In this document: in pieces, positions 46,290 to 58,030 of the stretch
How positions within the stretch are numbered: position 1 is the stretch's first letter
Layout of the letters: each line of letters begins with the position of its first letter
Origin: Laccaria trichodermophora
Taxonomy: Eukaryota > Basidiomycota > Agaricomycetes > Agaricales > Hydnangiaceae
Direction of reading: 5' to 3'
NCBI GenBank assembly: GCA_018417955.1
Contig: JACTVC010000006.1
Span: 1,984,001 to 2,048,000 of the forward strand
Length of the DNA: 64,000 nt
Translations under genes and position numbers: made by a program
The notes under the pieces: generated by a model
What the model saw: the letters and a program-made list of their open reading frames with translations, nothing else
Told to the model about the DNA's origin: nothing
The model's database searches: none

Positions 46290-47107
46290 AAGGAGACTAT
46301 ATAACTCATCGACAACACGATATATTCCAAGGAATCTCCAAAGAATCTCCGGGAACCAGAAGAATGGTTCAATGATGGTCTTGTACTGATACAGTGGACA
46401 TGTATCCCAGTGTAGACGCTGGACGGACAACGCATTTTTACATCTGGAATCCACCTTCCACTTTCAGGAATGAAATTTCACAATCGAGAACACCAATGTA
46501 CCGATAATCGGCCCGTCGAAGAATCAGGCCCGAATGATGTCAGCGGCAGAAATGATGGCGCTGGGGTATTAACGGCCAATTAACGGCTCAAGCTACATGT
46601 TCACAAGTCAGCAGCAGCTGCAAAACATATTTCAGTGCGCCGGAGAAGAGAGGTGAACGATTTTCTCTGTAAAAAAATTGATCAAAAATACAGCCTGCAT
46701 TGATAAATGGGTACCTAAATTCTGTGAATAAGTAGTAGAGGAGCGCATAGACTACATGAGTTTCCACATTGCGCCCAAGGGTGTACATTTCTGTTGAAAA
46801 TAAACAATGAACGTCGCAACCTTGGATAGAAGCTCGTGAATCCGGAAGTTCAAGTGGGTATGAATCGGTTCAGATTTTTTTTTTGAAGGCGCAAGGCGGG
46901 GTGTATTGAAATGTCGTACTTATTTATAAATGCCGGTGGGGATAAAACTTTACTTGTATTAGGACTGAGGTCATCTATTTGAAGGGACTATACATAAATC
47001 ATCCTTCATGATTCTGGCTGTTCAAACTAAATTTAACTCGTTCCTCAAAATCAAGTTGACTTCCCCACCAATTCCCCACCGGCATTTTTATTGTGAATCG
47101 TGCAGAA
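46290..47107. other. Spacer between two inverted-repeat units
   Basis: It is AT-rich around 46650-46990. No gene or RNA feature was recognised. Confidence 0.4.
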
Positions 47108-47968
47108 AATCTCTGAATTCGAAAGTGCGGCAAAAAACCGCCGCACTGTGCGGCGACTGGTGCGGCGGCAACTCCCGTCCAGTCACGGGGCAATCTCTTC
47201 AGTCATTCCTCTTCTGCTCACCTTCATCCAGGACGGCGCTGAGCAAGCGCCTCCCTCCCTCCCTCCTTTCTTTTATTTACGATCTCGACATACCCACGAT
47301 CTTTTATTATCTATCACCATAATGACAGACCCGACACTTCCACATGACCATACCGCCGACCATTGTCAATGCCCGAATTGCATGAATACATTACCTGGTG
47401 AGGGCCCTGCAGCCTCTGGGACTTTCATGTAAGTCATTCTCTATGTACGTTGGGGAGTCGAACCATAACTAATAGCAACTTCAAGTGCAACGGGTGCGGA
47501 TACCATTACATCTTCCCAAAGTGGTGCCAGCGCATCGCCCACCGCTCGCCCGCCCTTTCAGCTGGTACTAGCTCTCGCCAGCAGATCGCTCATCCCTCCT
47601 CGAACACGCTATTCTCGCACCAACAACTGTTGACAGAGACTGAGGGTGTCGCCAGAGCCGCTGGGTCACGCTCGGGGCAGGGGCAACTGGTCAGCCACAT
47701 TGTAGTAAGGAGTCATTGCAGTACCGTGACACTGTCCTCCCTATCTTCCCGTTCCTCAACTGACATATGTAGTTACATTCATATAATTTGTTTATGATTG
47801 AAAGTTATATAATGTGTGGTTTGCAGCTGAGCGAGCCAGGTAAACACGTCGCGCTTGTAGCTTGGACTTCTGTTGACGCGTCTCTATTATTTGGCCAAGA
47901 AACACGTGACCAGGATCGCCGCACAGATCTGCCGCACAGTGATCGCCGCACTTTCGTATTCAGAGATG
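47108..47968. mobile_element. Inverted-repeat-bounded unit with GTGCGGC sub-repeats
   Basis: The left end (47108-47131) reads AATCTCTGAATTCGAAAGTG followed by CGGC, and the right end (47945-47968) is its reverse complement with two mismatches. Inside each end the heptamer GTGCGGC or GCCGCAC recurs three or four times (47126-47165 and 47917-47950), like subterminal transposase-binding sites of DNA transposons. The 861-bp unit encloses one small ORF. No clear target duplication was found at the listed ends. Confidence 0.6.
47322..47797 (+). CDS. Small zinc-ribbon-like ORF inside an inverted-repeat unit
   Basis: Two exons (47322-47428 and 47476-47797) join in frame to 142 residues. The N-terminal 55 residues hold CQCPNCMN and FKCNGCGYHYIFPKWC, two CxxC pairs about 30 residues apart that could form a zinc ribbon. 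The C-terminal part is Ser/Gln/His-rich without motifs. The intron has a GTAAGT donor and an AATAG acceptor. It lies entirely within the inverted-repeat unit at 47108-47968, so it may be element cargo. The short length and low-complexity tail make coding status uncertain. Confidence 0.4.
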
Positions 47969-48347
47969 TCCTCGAATCGTGAGTAAGTTCCGATCCTTTG
48001 AGCGTGCAGTCGTAGTCAGCATCTGACTATTTTTACCTACCTCTTTGCATCGGGACTCCGCCTATTCTTGGAAATGCATGTCACCTGACCGCCTCTATTT
48101 GTATCTGTGGACGTGTCGGCGTCCTGTGAGGGATGTTCCTCCTTTCCTGGCCCCCAACACCTTGAACGATAATACTCACGAACCTCCGGCACGCAAAGCT
48201 GGCGAGCCATAAGCTGAAAAGAGTACTGAGTACAAAGCAGAACTTCAATGAGAGGTCGGAAACGAATTATTCACTAAAGGGGCACGAGCATTTCGGTGAC
48301 AAAAGCTAAAATCAGGGATCTGCCGCGAAATAAGCAGTTGAAACCAT

Positions 48348-50534
48348 TCAGGCCATGAACGTAAACTGCAACTCTGCGTGATCGACCTCCATACCCCCAG
48401 GCCCAGCAGCGGCCTGAGCTTTTATGCGATGAGCTTTCCGCGCTCGCTTGGCTTCTTTCTTGAGCGTCTTTCGACTCAGTGGGTTACTCCGATCCATCCT
48501 CTTGAGTACGTGGTCGTCAGGGCGTGCGTCATACTCGGGAATATCCTTGTTCTTCCGCTGGCGCTTAGGTTGTCGAACACGGTTATTTTCTGGAGGAGCA
48601 TTCGAGGGTCCAGTTTGCATCTCATTGACAGGTGCTATCGATGGGGACCGCGAACGCTTCAATGGTATTCGAGGTCTGAGATCATCCGATTCCATTTGAT
48701 TCCTGATGAAGAAGGTTCGGAATGAGAAGAGTCCGGGCAACAGGTGAAAGAAACATGTTTCCTACCCATCCTCCTCCATGGCCTCGCCTTCTATAGCATC
48801 CCAAAATATGTCCCCGTCCTCGTCGGCCATCATAGGCACGTCGCCACTTGCTCCACCGAATGCCCCAGCATCTGCAGCGCCAAACAACCCTTCCAATGTG
48901 AATGGCTTCGAGAACGTGTTCAAAATCTGGGCTTGTCCCACTTGCTCAGCACCGGGTGCAACAACAGCGGCCGCGCCAGCATCGTTTGATGGAACTAGAT
49001 TCGGTGTCAAAAATAATCGTCTGGCTAGGGCCTTGTCACTCACCAACAGAGGGGATGAGAGACGGATGTATTGCGGGAGGCTCAGAGTAGTACGGTATCT
49101 TTTGCTGATTCCAGTCAGTGAGAACTTGTCGCGCTGCCGAATTAATATCGGGAGTTCCTCCCTAAAGTGGGAATGAAAGGTTAGTTCAGGTTGAGGTTCT
49201 GCGGTTGATTCTACCTTCAAAAGTCGCCCACTACTCAGAGCGAGCATTGTAATGAACTCCAGCGTTGAACCAAATTCAGGAAGGTTGTATATCTTTTGCA
49301 AGGTGGCGGGTGGTGTCCGCGCCAGGATTTCTTCCACTGTTCTAGTCGTTATTGAGCCACCTGAAGATTAAAGGGAACTGACCAACTGCAATAGGATCCT
49401 CAACATCTTCCACCTTGACAACGTTTCGCAGTAATACACTGCTCTTCTTCTCACTTTTACCGTCAATGAAGTCGTCTTCGTCAAAGACAACTCCTGGTGA
49501 ATCAATGATGCGCATCCCTCGTTCTAACTGAACAGATTGCAGATCCTTAGTATGACCTGGTTGTGCCGCCACCGCGCAGACCTAAAATCAAAGATAAGCT
49601 TGGGTTTCTCGATAGCCTGAGCAACAACATGCCTTGCTTCTCTTGAGACTGTTTATCAAGCTACTCTTTCCAACATTGGGATATCCCACAACACCGACGG
49701 TCACGCTACCGGCCTTCGGCTTGTAGGCTTTCAATAGTTTCAATAATGATGGCGCTGTTGAGCTAGATATATTCGTCCGCTGATGCTGTGACGAAGCGGA
49801 GGACAGGAAAGGGAGTGTCGGGGTTGAGTGACGGAGATGCTTCAACCATGCCTGAGCGTTGGGACGTGGAATAAGATCTAATATAAGTCTAGAGTTCGTT
49901 CAAATGAAAAGAAGTTGATGTTCCACCCACCGATTTTATTCAACACAAAAACTAGTTTCTTCCCTTCTGATTCCCTTCGACGAACCTCTTCCTCGACAAG
50001 CCTACTTCGACAACCCTCCGGATCCCGTGCATCAAGAACGAGGATGATAATATCACTCTGCTCGATGACTTTGTGTAACGTCCGAAGATAATATTTGCGC
50101 ATCTGTTCCCTCGTTTTCCCCCTCGAAGGTAAGAAAGATGAATCATCTTCTGGTAGTTGAGACGTAGAGGCCTCCGAAGCAAGCATTGCGAGAGTCGAAA
50201 GGGTAGGTTCCGACGCCATTGGACTATCTGGGTCCATCCGCCTCTCAGGTGGCACCTATCGTCAAGTTCAAGCGTGAGGTCTTGGTCCGTAAAAGAAGGA
50301 CGCACCGGGGGCTTCTTCTGGATATTTCGCACTCGAACTTTGAGATCAGGCAATCGAGGGATGCCAGGATCCTTTTTCAGTTCTAAAAAACCTTGTTAAT
50401 TGCGTTTCACAATCTATAAACCGAAGCCCACTTGATTTTTGAGGAACATCAGACTTCCTAGACTCTGTAACTGGTTATTGAGCGTGGCTTCTTGTTCTAC
50501 GACGATTTCTCTTACTTGTCCTTCCCATAGTCAT
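48348..50534 (-). CDS. Nucleolar circularly permuted GTPase (GNL3L/Grn1/Nug1 family)
   Basis: These GTPases work in the nucleolus on 60S ribosomal subunit assembly and export. Ten exons join in frame to 573 residues: 50516-50534, 50432-50464, 50306-50382, 49931-50255, 49633-49877, 49383-49581, 49215-49336, 49044-49161, 48766-48994 and 48348-48702. The basic N-terminus contains the family phrase LKKDPGIPRLP. The G motifs come in permuted order: ILVLDARDPEGCRS, VLNKIDLIPRP (G4), VGVVGYPNVGKSSLINSLKR (G1), then QPGHTKDLQ (G2) and IIDSPGVVFDEDDF (G3). Downstream are LPEF, GGTPDINSAARQVLTDWNQQ and IPYY, shared with yeast Nug1 and human GNL3L. The acidic and Lys/Arg-rich tail (PKRQRKNKD, RKTLKKEAKRARKAH) fits RNA binding. 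The intron after NSLKRSK uses a GC donor. The start may be 50534 or, two codons later, 50528. Confidence 0.92.
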
Positions 50535-50932
50535 TCCAATGTGAGTGTGAAAGAATAAACTCAAATTCGCGATTTGAAGACAATACGACGTGACTGGCTG
50601 AGACATGTCACATTTTCTGGCAATTGAATCCCCGGGCCAATGATTGCGCTCTTCCTTCTCAAGAATTCGTCCTATGTATCTGTCGCATCTGGATCTGATC
50701 CTTGAACATTCAAAGTCAAATATATATTCAACATCCCTTGCTACGCTTCACTGTGTTGACCTCAAGTTGGCAAGTACAGCCAAGGTGCCAGCTGGTTGGC
50801 TCCCCGAAGTATAGCTATGACCTTGGACGACAACCTCGTATTTCGTGAAAAATACTCCTACATATGTTCTGCAAAGACTTCCCGTTATGATTAAAGGTAT
50901 ATTTACATGTAAGTAGGACATATCCAAGAAAT
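50535..50932. other. Spacer between the GTPase and WW-protein genes
   Basis: It holds the GTPase promoter and the 3' flank of the WW-protein gene. No other feature is seen. Confidence 0.45.
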
Positions 50933-53352
50933 CTAGATATAATCTGCGGGGTTCAAGTCGAGACTCGAGCTCTTCAACGACGAGAGGGCATTATGGGAAT
51001 CGTACGTAGAACCACCCGCCATTCCAGAAATAAGGAAATCCACACTCTCACTGTTTCTCGCAGAGTTTGCGTCTGCCTGCTGCGTCGCGAGTGCTTGCAG
51101 ATATTCAGCCTGTTGCTGTTGTGCCAGCACTAGTGCTTGTTTCTCCATCAAAGTAGCGTATTTCTCGTGCTGCTGTTGGTTGAACACATTTGAGATAAGA
51201 TACAACTCTGCACGCGAGAAACTTAGAATCTGACCGATTGTGCAATCGCAGCAGATGCAAGCACAATCTGCTCCTGCTGCTGCCTGAGCGTCTTGTAATA
51301 CAACTCTTCCTGCAAGCTCGACTGCTGGTTCGCAACATCCTGCGCTTGTTGATACATGGAAGCAACCTCATTCTCACTCTGCTTCTGATGCTCGAGAAAC
51401 TGAGTTTGTGCCGCAATTTGTTGTTGCAGAGCTGCTTGTTGTTGCTGCTGCTGCTGCCGTAATAGAGCGACCTGCAATTGAGCCAATGCCTGCTGCTGCT
51501 GTGAAGCTTGTTGCTGGGCAGCAGACTGCTGCTGTAATAGAGCAACGGCCTGCAATTGAGCTAGTGCCTGCTGCTGTGAGGGAGCTTGTTGCTGTGCGAC
51601 AGCTTGTTGTTGAGCGGTAGCGAGCATTTGTATCCTAGTCAACTCGTTGATCAGAGCCTGGTAATCCACGGGAGGCGCCTGGGGCTGCGATCCGAGTCCT
51701 TGCAACTGAAGCAGGTTCGCCTGTTGCTGCTGCTGCTGTTGTAGCTTCAACGCGTTAATGATGCCCTGATAGTCTGCGCCAGGCTGCCCTTGAAGCACAG
51801 CCTGTAGGGTAGACTGATTGACCCCAGTGTTCGAATCAGAGAAGGCATTCACGAGCGCGCCCACGGCATTGCTGTTCAGGATCGATTTCCCGAAACCTAT
51901 GGCCAAACCGGGCGGGATACCCACTGACATCAAGGCTGCGCTACCTGCGATTTTCAGTGCTGCTTTGCCTGCGGTCTTGCCGACCGATATGCCCACCTGC
52001 TTGAGGATTTTGGCTCTCTCCGCCGCTTGGGCTGCCAGCGCAGCAGACTGAGCAGCATCTGCGGGTGAGATTGGAGGGGACGTTGGACATCCTCCTCTTC
52101 CTTGGGGTTCCCACATCGACTGCACGCCTGGCGGTGGAGGCGGGTAACCCATCGACGAGCTAAAAGTCTCTTCTGAATATGGCGGTGAGGGCAATTGAGG
52201 CAGAGATGGTGGTGAGAGCATCGTTTGGAAATGTGGTATTGACCCCGAGGCATTGGACGATTGTGAAGGAGGTTGAGCTGTTGTGTTTAGTAGATGTGGG
52301 GTGGATGGAGGTCCTGCGGAAGATGGTGAACGCGCGGATATGTTGGCAGGATATGTAGCACTTCTGTGGATATTTGTCGGGAGAGGAGGGGGCGGAGGTA
52401 CTTGATAAGATTGTGCTCTGTGAAGATGAGGGGTTTGGAATGCAGGCGCTTCAGAATTGACGTTCGCCGGGTATGGGGTAGTAAGCCCGTTGTTCGTGGA
52501 ACCAGGTAGACTATCTGTCGGGAAAGAAGGTGGCGGGGGTACTTGGTGAAATTGCGCCCCGTGATGATGAGGCGCTTGGAATGCAGGCGCTTCTGGACTG
52601 TTATTTGCTGGATATGGACTGGGAAACCCACTACCTGTTGATCCGTATTGTATGGGCCCCGACTGCCCTGGAACCGGGGTGTACACCGGCCTTGAGTTGA
52701 CGGGACTGCTGAAGCCAAGTCTATTGTTATAGAAATCAGCGGCGTTCGGTGCAGGCATATTGGGGATTTGGCTTGAATCGCCCGGCCTAGGGATAGTCTG
52801 AAAAGTTGGAGACGACCGGAAGCCTGATGAGGGCGAAACGGAGGGCGAGGGCGTTGAGGGGGACGTTTGAATGGGAGGCGCTAGGGGAGTGGGTGTACGT
52901 CCAAAGTCTCTGGCAGTAGCCGAGATTATTGGTGAGGCTGTTTCTGTGCTGTTTGAGCTGGCATAGAGGCGCTGGGCTAGTGAAAGACTGGAACCTCCAC
53001 TGCGCAGAGGGTCTTGACCGTTTTCCGATGGTGTTGGCATCCCCGAGTAAAAAGGAGGTGGTGGTGGGGCAACAAAACCTCCTGAAGGCCCTGCTTGGGA
53101 TCTGTCTGGCTCCAGATCTGCTGGATGTTGATAAAAAGCCCTTGGAGGCGTAGCGTTTATCTGGACATAATACCTATCCCAATCAACGTGTTAGGATGTG
53201 CAAGGCAGACTGAACCCAAAGAGCGAACCAGTTATGTCTCCTAGAAGGCGGTATCAAATGTCAGTCAATGGGAAAAAGTTGGCGAGTACATACGATGCAT
53301 CATAGTGTTCGATCCAACCGTTGGGAAGGGGTCGGCGGTCAGGATTTTGCAT
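50933..53352 (-). CDS. WW-domain protein with Pro-rich, Gly/Ala hydrophobic and Gln-rich regions
   Basis: Four exons (53294-53352, 53229-53240, 51235-53173, 50933-51172) join in frame to 749 residues. A single WW domain lies at residues 8-40: LPNGWIEHYDASRHNWYYVQ followed by TPPRAFYQHP, with both Trp/Tyr ligand positions and the closing Pro. Its middle is encoded by a 12-nt exon. About 270 residues of Ser/Pro/Asn-rich sequence follow, with repeated FQAPHHHGAQFHQVPPPPSF-like units. Then comes an unusual conserved segment, AAERAKILKQVGISVGKTAG, continuing through GIPPGLAIGFGKSILNSNAV, which is Gly/Ala-rich and mildly hydrophobic. The last 300 residues are Gln-rich (many QQQA units) and probably coiled or prion-like. 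WW domains bind PPxY or Pro-rich partners; the protein itself is Pro-rich and could self-associate. No named family was recognised. A broken duplicate lies at 56838-59846. Confidence 0.85.
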
Positions 53353-54364
53353 TGGCAGTTGTTGTGGGGGAAAAGATTTTACGAAAAACGGTTAGCCCTA
53401 AGTTCGCCCTTTAAACACGATGAAAGCTATGCAAGTTATGAACAAGGTGCCTGCAAATTAAGGAACGAACTTCGACACGGTGCGAATGGGCGTTTAATGC
53501 TTATCGCCATTTTGTCTGATGCGGGCGCCCCTTCGGTGAATTTCCTCGACTTGCATAAGATGGGATTGTATTCGAGGAGACCCAGGGAAAGGGTGATAAT
53601 TTATGGGCATATGATTCAAAAATCCCATGAGTTTCCAGGGACATTGAAAGATTTTGCGTCCAATCGCGAGCGAGTAGGCCTTGGCGTGGTGTAAGTCACT
53701 GTCTGTGGCAGGTGCCCGGTGCCCGGAGACTGTGCCAGACTGCCAGTGGCCCGTGGGCACTGAGCAGTTTTCTTTGGTAGGTTCGTTTTATTTATGTAAA
53801 TGCCAAGGCTTTGATGCGAAGACTTCGGTGGCAATAACTTGCCATCTTCCAAACTTGCAATTCATGGAACTTCACATTGATCAGTGTGCTGTGCAGAACG
53901 GTGGTGGGAAATGTAAATGGGAGCGTCGGTCTGCGGGTATGTAGCTCCATCGTTTTCAAGAAATTGAGACGCTTCAAGTTGACACATCCCAAAAAATATA
54001 GTCAAGGTAGGGTTTTCAAAAACTACAACCAGGTTTCTATCGTCTTGCTCATCACATATTTTTTTCCCTCTCCCCCACATTGTTCTCTGGATTCGCAACG
54101 ACAAAGCAGGCACAACAATAGGCCTGGGATTGGCCGGGCCGGCTAGTTCTCAATCCTAATCGGTGTGGTGGTCGGTCATGCGCCAGCCATGCCATGACCT
54201 TCGCATATTGTTCTCAAATTGGCTGGGCCACCGTAGGCATGCTGACGAGAGGCTCGAGGCCACATACGTATAAATTTGCGGTGCTGAACTTTCGGTAAAG
54301 CTTCTTTTCAACACCCACCTCGAAAATATCAACAACGCGTCGCTCCCCTACACAGGCTGCTGAA
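53353..54364. other. Divergent intergenic region
   Basis: This region separates the minus-strand WW-protein gene from the plus-strand gene at 54365 and probably contains both promoters. Short frames (for example 53305-53694) show no motif. Confidence 0.5.
54269..54274 (+). promoter_or_regulatory. TATA-like box of the charged Lys-rich protein gene
   Basis: TATAAA lies 91 bp upstream of the ATG at 54365. It is a motif match only. Confidence 0.35.
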
Positions 54365-55905
54365 ATGGCTGAACTATCGGATCCATGGCAAGACTCACAA
54401 CAACACGAATGGGAAGAGGAATCACCGGAACCCTCACCACCGTCGTCCCCCCTCGGACCACCCCTCATTACCAAGCTCATCAAGATCGACCAGAAAGCTG
54501 CGCTGAAGGCGAGAAACATCCAACGTCAACATCTGCGAGGGTTTCCCAGAGAAGCCCTCCTACAGTACGCAGAGGTAAGAAATTATCGTAACATATATCG
54601 TCTTCCGCTCTGAGATTAATTGCTTCATTTGAAGGCTCACGGGGAGCCCAACGCTGATTATCTGGACAGAGAGGAGCTTGAAGACCTGTTACTTCACTCC
54701 AACAAGTTCATCCTGCTGCTGCACGATCACAAGATCCTCGTGAACGACAAGACAGGCGCGAGATGGATTGTAGAGCGGGAGGAAGGCGACGATGGCCAAG
54801 AAGAGCATGAGGCGGTATCCGATCCCGAGGAGGAAGCTGACAAGTACCCCGTGAAGCATATCAACAGCTTCCACGTCGCGCCACTTCTCCCCGTGGAAGA
54901 CCGTTATTCCCCCTCCCCTTCCTTGCCTGGTCCCAGCCGACGTTCACAAGCGCCGGAGCCAGCCACGCCAACAAAACAAAAGCTTGAGTTCATCTTCCCA
55001 CCTCAAGGACGGCGCATCCAGGGCACTGCGGACGAGCGCGAGCCACTTCCGCATAGGTGGCTTTACGAAATGCTCGGTGACCTGAAAAAAGGCAGAAATA
55101 GCCTCCTCGATGTGCTGAAACGGGCGAAAGAAGAAGTGAACGAAGCCGCTGGAGAGCTTCTTCGCGTCCAAGCCTTGGTCAGCAAGGAGCACGCTCGCAG
55201 TTTGAAAGCCCAAAAAGAGCTAGAGCAAATTATCGGACCGTTCAAAGTGTCACAGTTGAAAGGGAAGGTAGACAAAGCTATGGAAAAGATGGAATGGCCC
55301 AGCGACGAAACTGATAGTTCCGATGACCCGGATATAGTGGCGAGGCGCGAACTCGATGCTATCAAAAAGAAGAAAGAAGAGTCAAGGAAAAAGAAGAAAA
55401 CTGATTCGAAGAGAAAGAGGGATGATAAGGGGTCAGTTTCAGGTGTGAACTCGTGAGCTTGAGAGAGTCGCTGACCCAGGTGATTAGGGATCGTTCACCG
55501 CTTCCCAATGGCAAAGGTCCAGAAGGCAACAACGAAGGTCGAAGGTATGCCGATGGGGATTCCTCTGATGCAGACAAAGATCAGAGGCCGAAGCCTTCAA
55601 AACGGGCCCGAAGGAATGGCCAGGACCAGAATGGTACTTCTGCACATCCTGAGGCATCGACCGCGAAACTTTCGGAGGTTAGGGATCCATCTATCCCGTT
55701 TATCGGCCCCTCGCAAAAACGTCCTCGAGAGGACGAAGAGGATTCTGCCACCAGCGAAGGCGAGGTGGAGAGGTCCGTTCGCCTTGACAGTCCTTCCAGC
55801 AGCGAGGGTAGTGAAAGCAAAAGAGCCAGACTTGACGAGGGTAGCGGTAACAAAGGAAGGTCCGGGGAATCCAAATACTCGTTCGGAAGACCACATCTTT
55901 TATAG
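54365..55905 (+). CDS. Unrecognised charged, Lys/Asp-rich protein
   Basis: Three exons (54365-54574, 54635-55431, 55488-55905) join in frame to 474 residues. The second intron (55432-55487, 56 nt) is needed because the frame stops at 55456 otherwise; alternatives of only 35 nt are less likely. The N-terminus is acidic (WQDSQQHEWEEESPEPSPP), then a folded-looking region LHDHKILVNDKTGARWIVER, a helix HRWLYEMLGDLKKGRNSLLD and a coiled-coil stretch (KRAKEEVNEAAGELLRVQAL). The end is a long run of Lys/Arg/Ser/Asp with several basic clusters (KKKKTDSKRKRDD, KPSKRARRN, SQKRPRE). This suggests a nuclear protein, possibly RNA- or chromatin-associated, but no family is recognised. If the second intron is not used, the product ends at 55456 with 344 residues. 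Confidence 0.68.
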
Positions 55906-56837
55906 TGGGAACGACGACTAGGGCCGTGACGATTTCCTTCACCCGAATTTTGCTTTCGATGGCAAGCGAGCAGTTTTTATCGACTGGACAACCACGTCAA
56001 GTTCCGGCTACGGGGAGTACATGCTGAGCGGAAGAAGCGGGCTGACTTTAGGTCTCGGATGAAGAAACTGTACTTGTATTAGAAACTTGTAGCAATAAGA
56101 AATCTTGGAGTTGATCCTTTCCCGATTACCCACTGGTTATTGATTGTATGGGCGAGCTATCTCTTTCAACCTCGGCAAAGCGAAATCAATGTGCATTGGT
56201 TGGAGCGGTCGCGGCTACGTGAGTGATTCCTAGGCTTGCCCACGACCGCTATACTACAGAGTGAGGAGGTCACACGTCAGTGGACAAGGGGAGAGAAGCA
56301 CACCGGAGAGCTACATCCCCCCAAAGTCATGATGGAAGTCTGGACTGGCGACGAGAACTATATCAGCAGGGAAGTAACCCAATAACAATTGAGGGTGGTC
56401 TCATTCGATATGGTTACACGCTATTCGTCGGCTGAGGGGGTGTGAGGGTTCTGAGAGGAAGGGAGGGGGATATACGCGTGATGAAGGGGTTAACGGGATG
56501 GAGGGCACCCAATTGACGGACTCGGAGGAGAGAGGGAAGGCGACTAAGCGTCAGGGGAAACCGTTCGAATTAGCGCCTAGCTCGGGGTAACATGCACATT
56601 TGCTATACATATACTGAACCTCAATACTATTTCATTCTTCTGTAACATGTCGTGCTCGAGATCTAAAGTGTCCTAATAAGCTGATCAAAGTGGACCAACA
56701 AAGTGCTACGGAAAAGGATTCCTAACTTTGAAAAGTTGTCGAGAAGCTTTCAAAGTGATTGCACCTTACTCTGCAAAGTTGTCGAACATTGGCAACTTTA
56801 CAACTTTGCACCCAAAGTTCGATTAGACGTTTTGCTT
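55906..56837. other. Spacer before the WW-protein pseudogene
   Basis: No gene is seen. Near 56725-56825 several short complementary AAGTTG/CAACTT words could form local hairpins. Confidence 0.4.
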
Positions 56838-57672
56838 ATGTGCTGCTGCGAGGGAGCAAATTGTTGTTGCGCGACAGCTTGTTGTTGAGCGGCAGCGAGC
56901 AGTATCCTGGTCAACTCGGTGAGCAGAGCCTGGTAGTCCACGGGAGGTGCCTGAGGCTGCCTTCGTAACTGCTGCTGCTGTAGCTTCAACGCATTTATGA
57001 TGCCCTGGTAGTCTGCACCAGGCTGCCCTTGAAGCACAGCCAGCAGAGTAGACAGGTTGACCCCGCTCGCACCAAGGAAGGCATTCACAACTAGTGCGCC
57101 CACGGCGTTGCTGTTCAGGATTGACGTCCCGACATCTACGGCCAGACCAGGCGGGATACCCGCCGATGACAAGGCTGCGTTACCTGCGATTTGCAGTGCT
57201 GCTTTGCCTGCGGTCTTGCCGACCGATATGCCTATCTGCTTGAGGATTTTGCCTCTCTGCGCGGCTTGGGCTGCCAGCGCAGCAGATTGAGCGGCATCTG
57301 CGGGTGAGATTGGAGGGGAGGTCGTGGATCCTCCTCTTCCTTGGAGTTCCACCATCGATTGCACGCCCTGAGAAGATGGCGGTGGAGACGGGGAACCCAT
57401 CGATGAGCTAAAACTCCCTTCTGAATATGGGGGTGAGGGCAATTGAGGCTGAGATGGTGGTGAAACCGTCGTTTGGATATGTGATATTGACTCCCTCGGG
57501 GCGTTGGCTGATTGTGAAGGGGGTTGAGCTGTTGTGCTTGAGTGTGAGGTGGACGATGATGAATGCGCAGAAATGTTGGCAGGATATGTAGCACTTCTGT
57601 GAGGGTGATGGATATCTGTTGGGAGAGGAAATCCCTGATAAGATTGTGCTCTCTGGAGATGAGGGGGTTGGA
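56838..57672 (-). pseudogene. 3' half of a duplicated WW-protein gene
   Basis: The minus strand from 57672 down to about 56838 follows the gene at 50933-53352 from SATYPANISA through LPSPPYSE, SPADAAQSAALAAQAA, KILKQIGISVGKTAGKAA, GIPPGLAVDVGTSILNSN, QGQPGADYQGIINALKLQ and VDYQALLTELTRI, and stops in the first Gln-rich unit. The rest of the Gln-rich tail is missing. Although this half is still open, the gene is interrupted at 57672 by the hAT-like element, and its 5' half lies on the other side. Identity is high in the Gly/Ala-rich segment. Confidence 0.85.
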
Positions 57673-58030
57673 TAGTGCTGATGGCGAAACCTCCCAGAGC
57701 ATTCGCCAGTCGCCGGCGTGGCGAGGCGGCTGGCGTGGGAACCTGGCGAGACGGATATTTATTCAGTGAGTTGTTCAGAACACAAAAAACAGTATTATAA
57801 GCTCTAGTTGACATGTAAGGATCAAGTTAGCCAGAAATTTCTAGAGAGCTTCACAAATTTAGCACCAATAATGGATAGTGAGGAGCACGGCACCTTCCGA
57901 ATTGCGCTGCGGCGGATGTATTCAAAACCCATAGATCAAGCTTTCGTCGATTGGAACGCCATTTCAATGAAATGGAACTGTTGAATCTCCGCTGATAATG
58001 ATTTTGAAGGTTTTCATTAGACTCGCTAAC

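Noticed and set aside
53305..53694. 129-codon plus-strand frame in the divergent spacer
   Set aside because: It overlaps the first exon of the WW-protein gene on the other strand and shows no domain or splice continuation.
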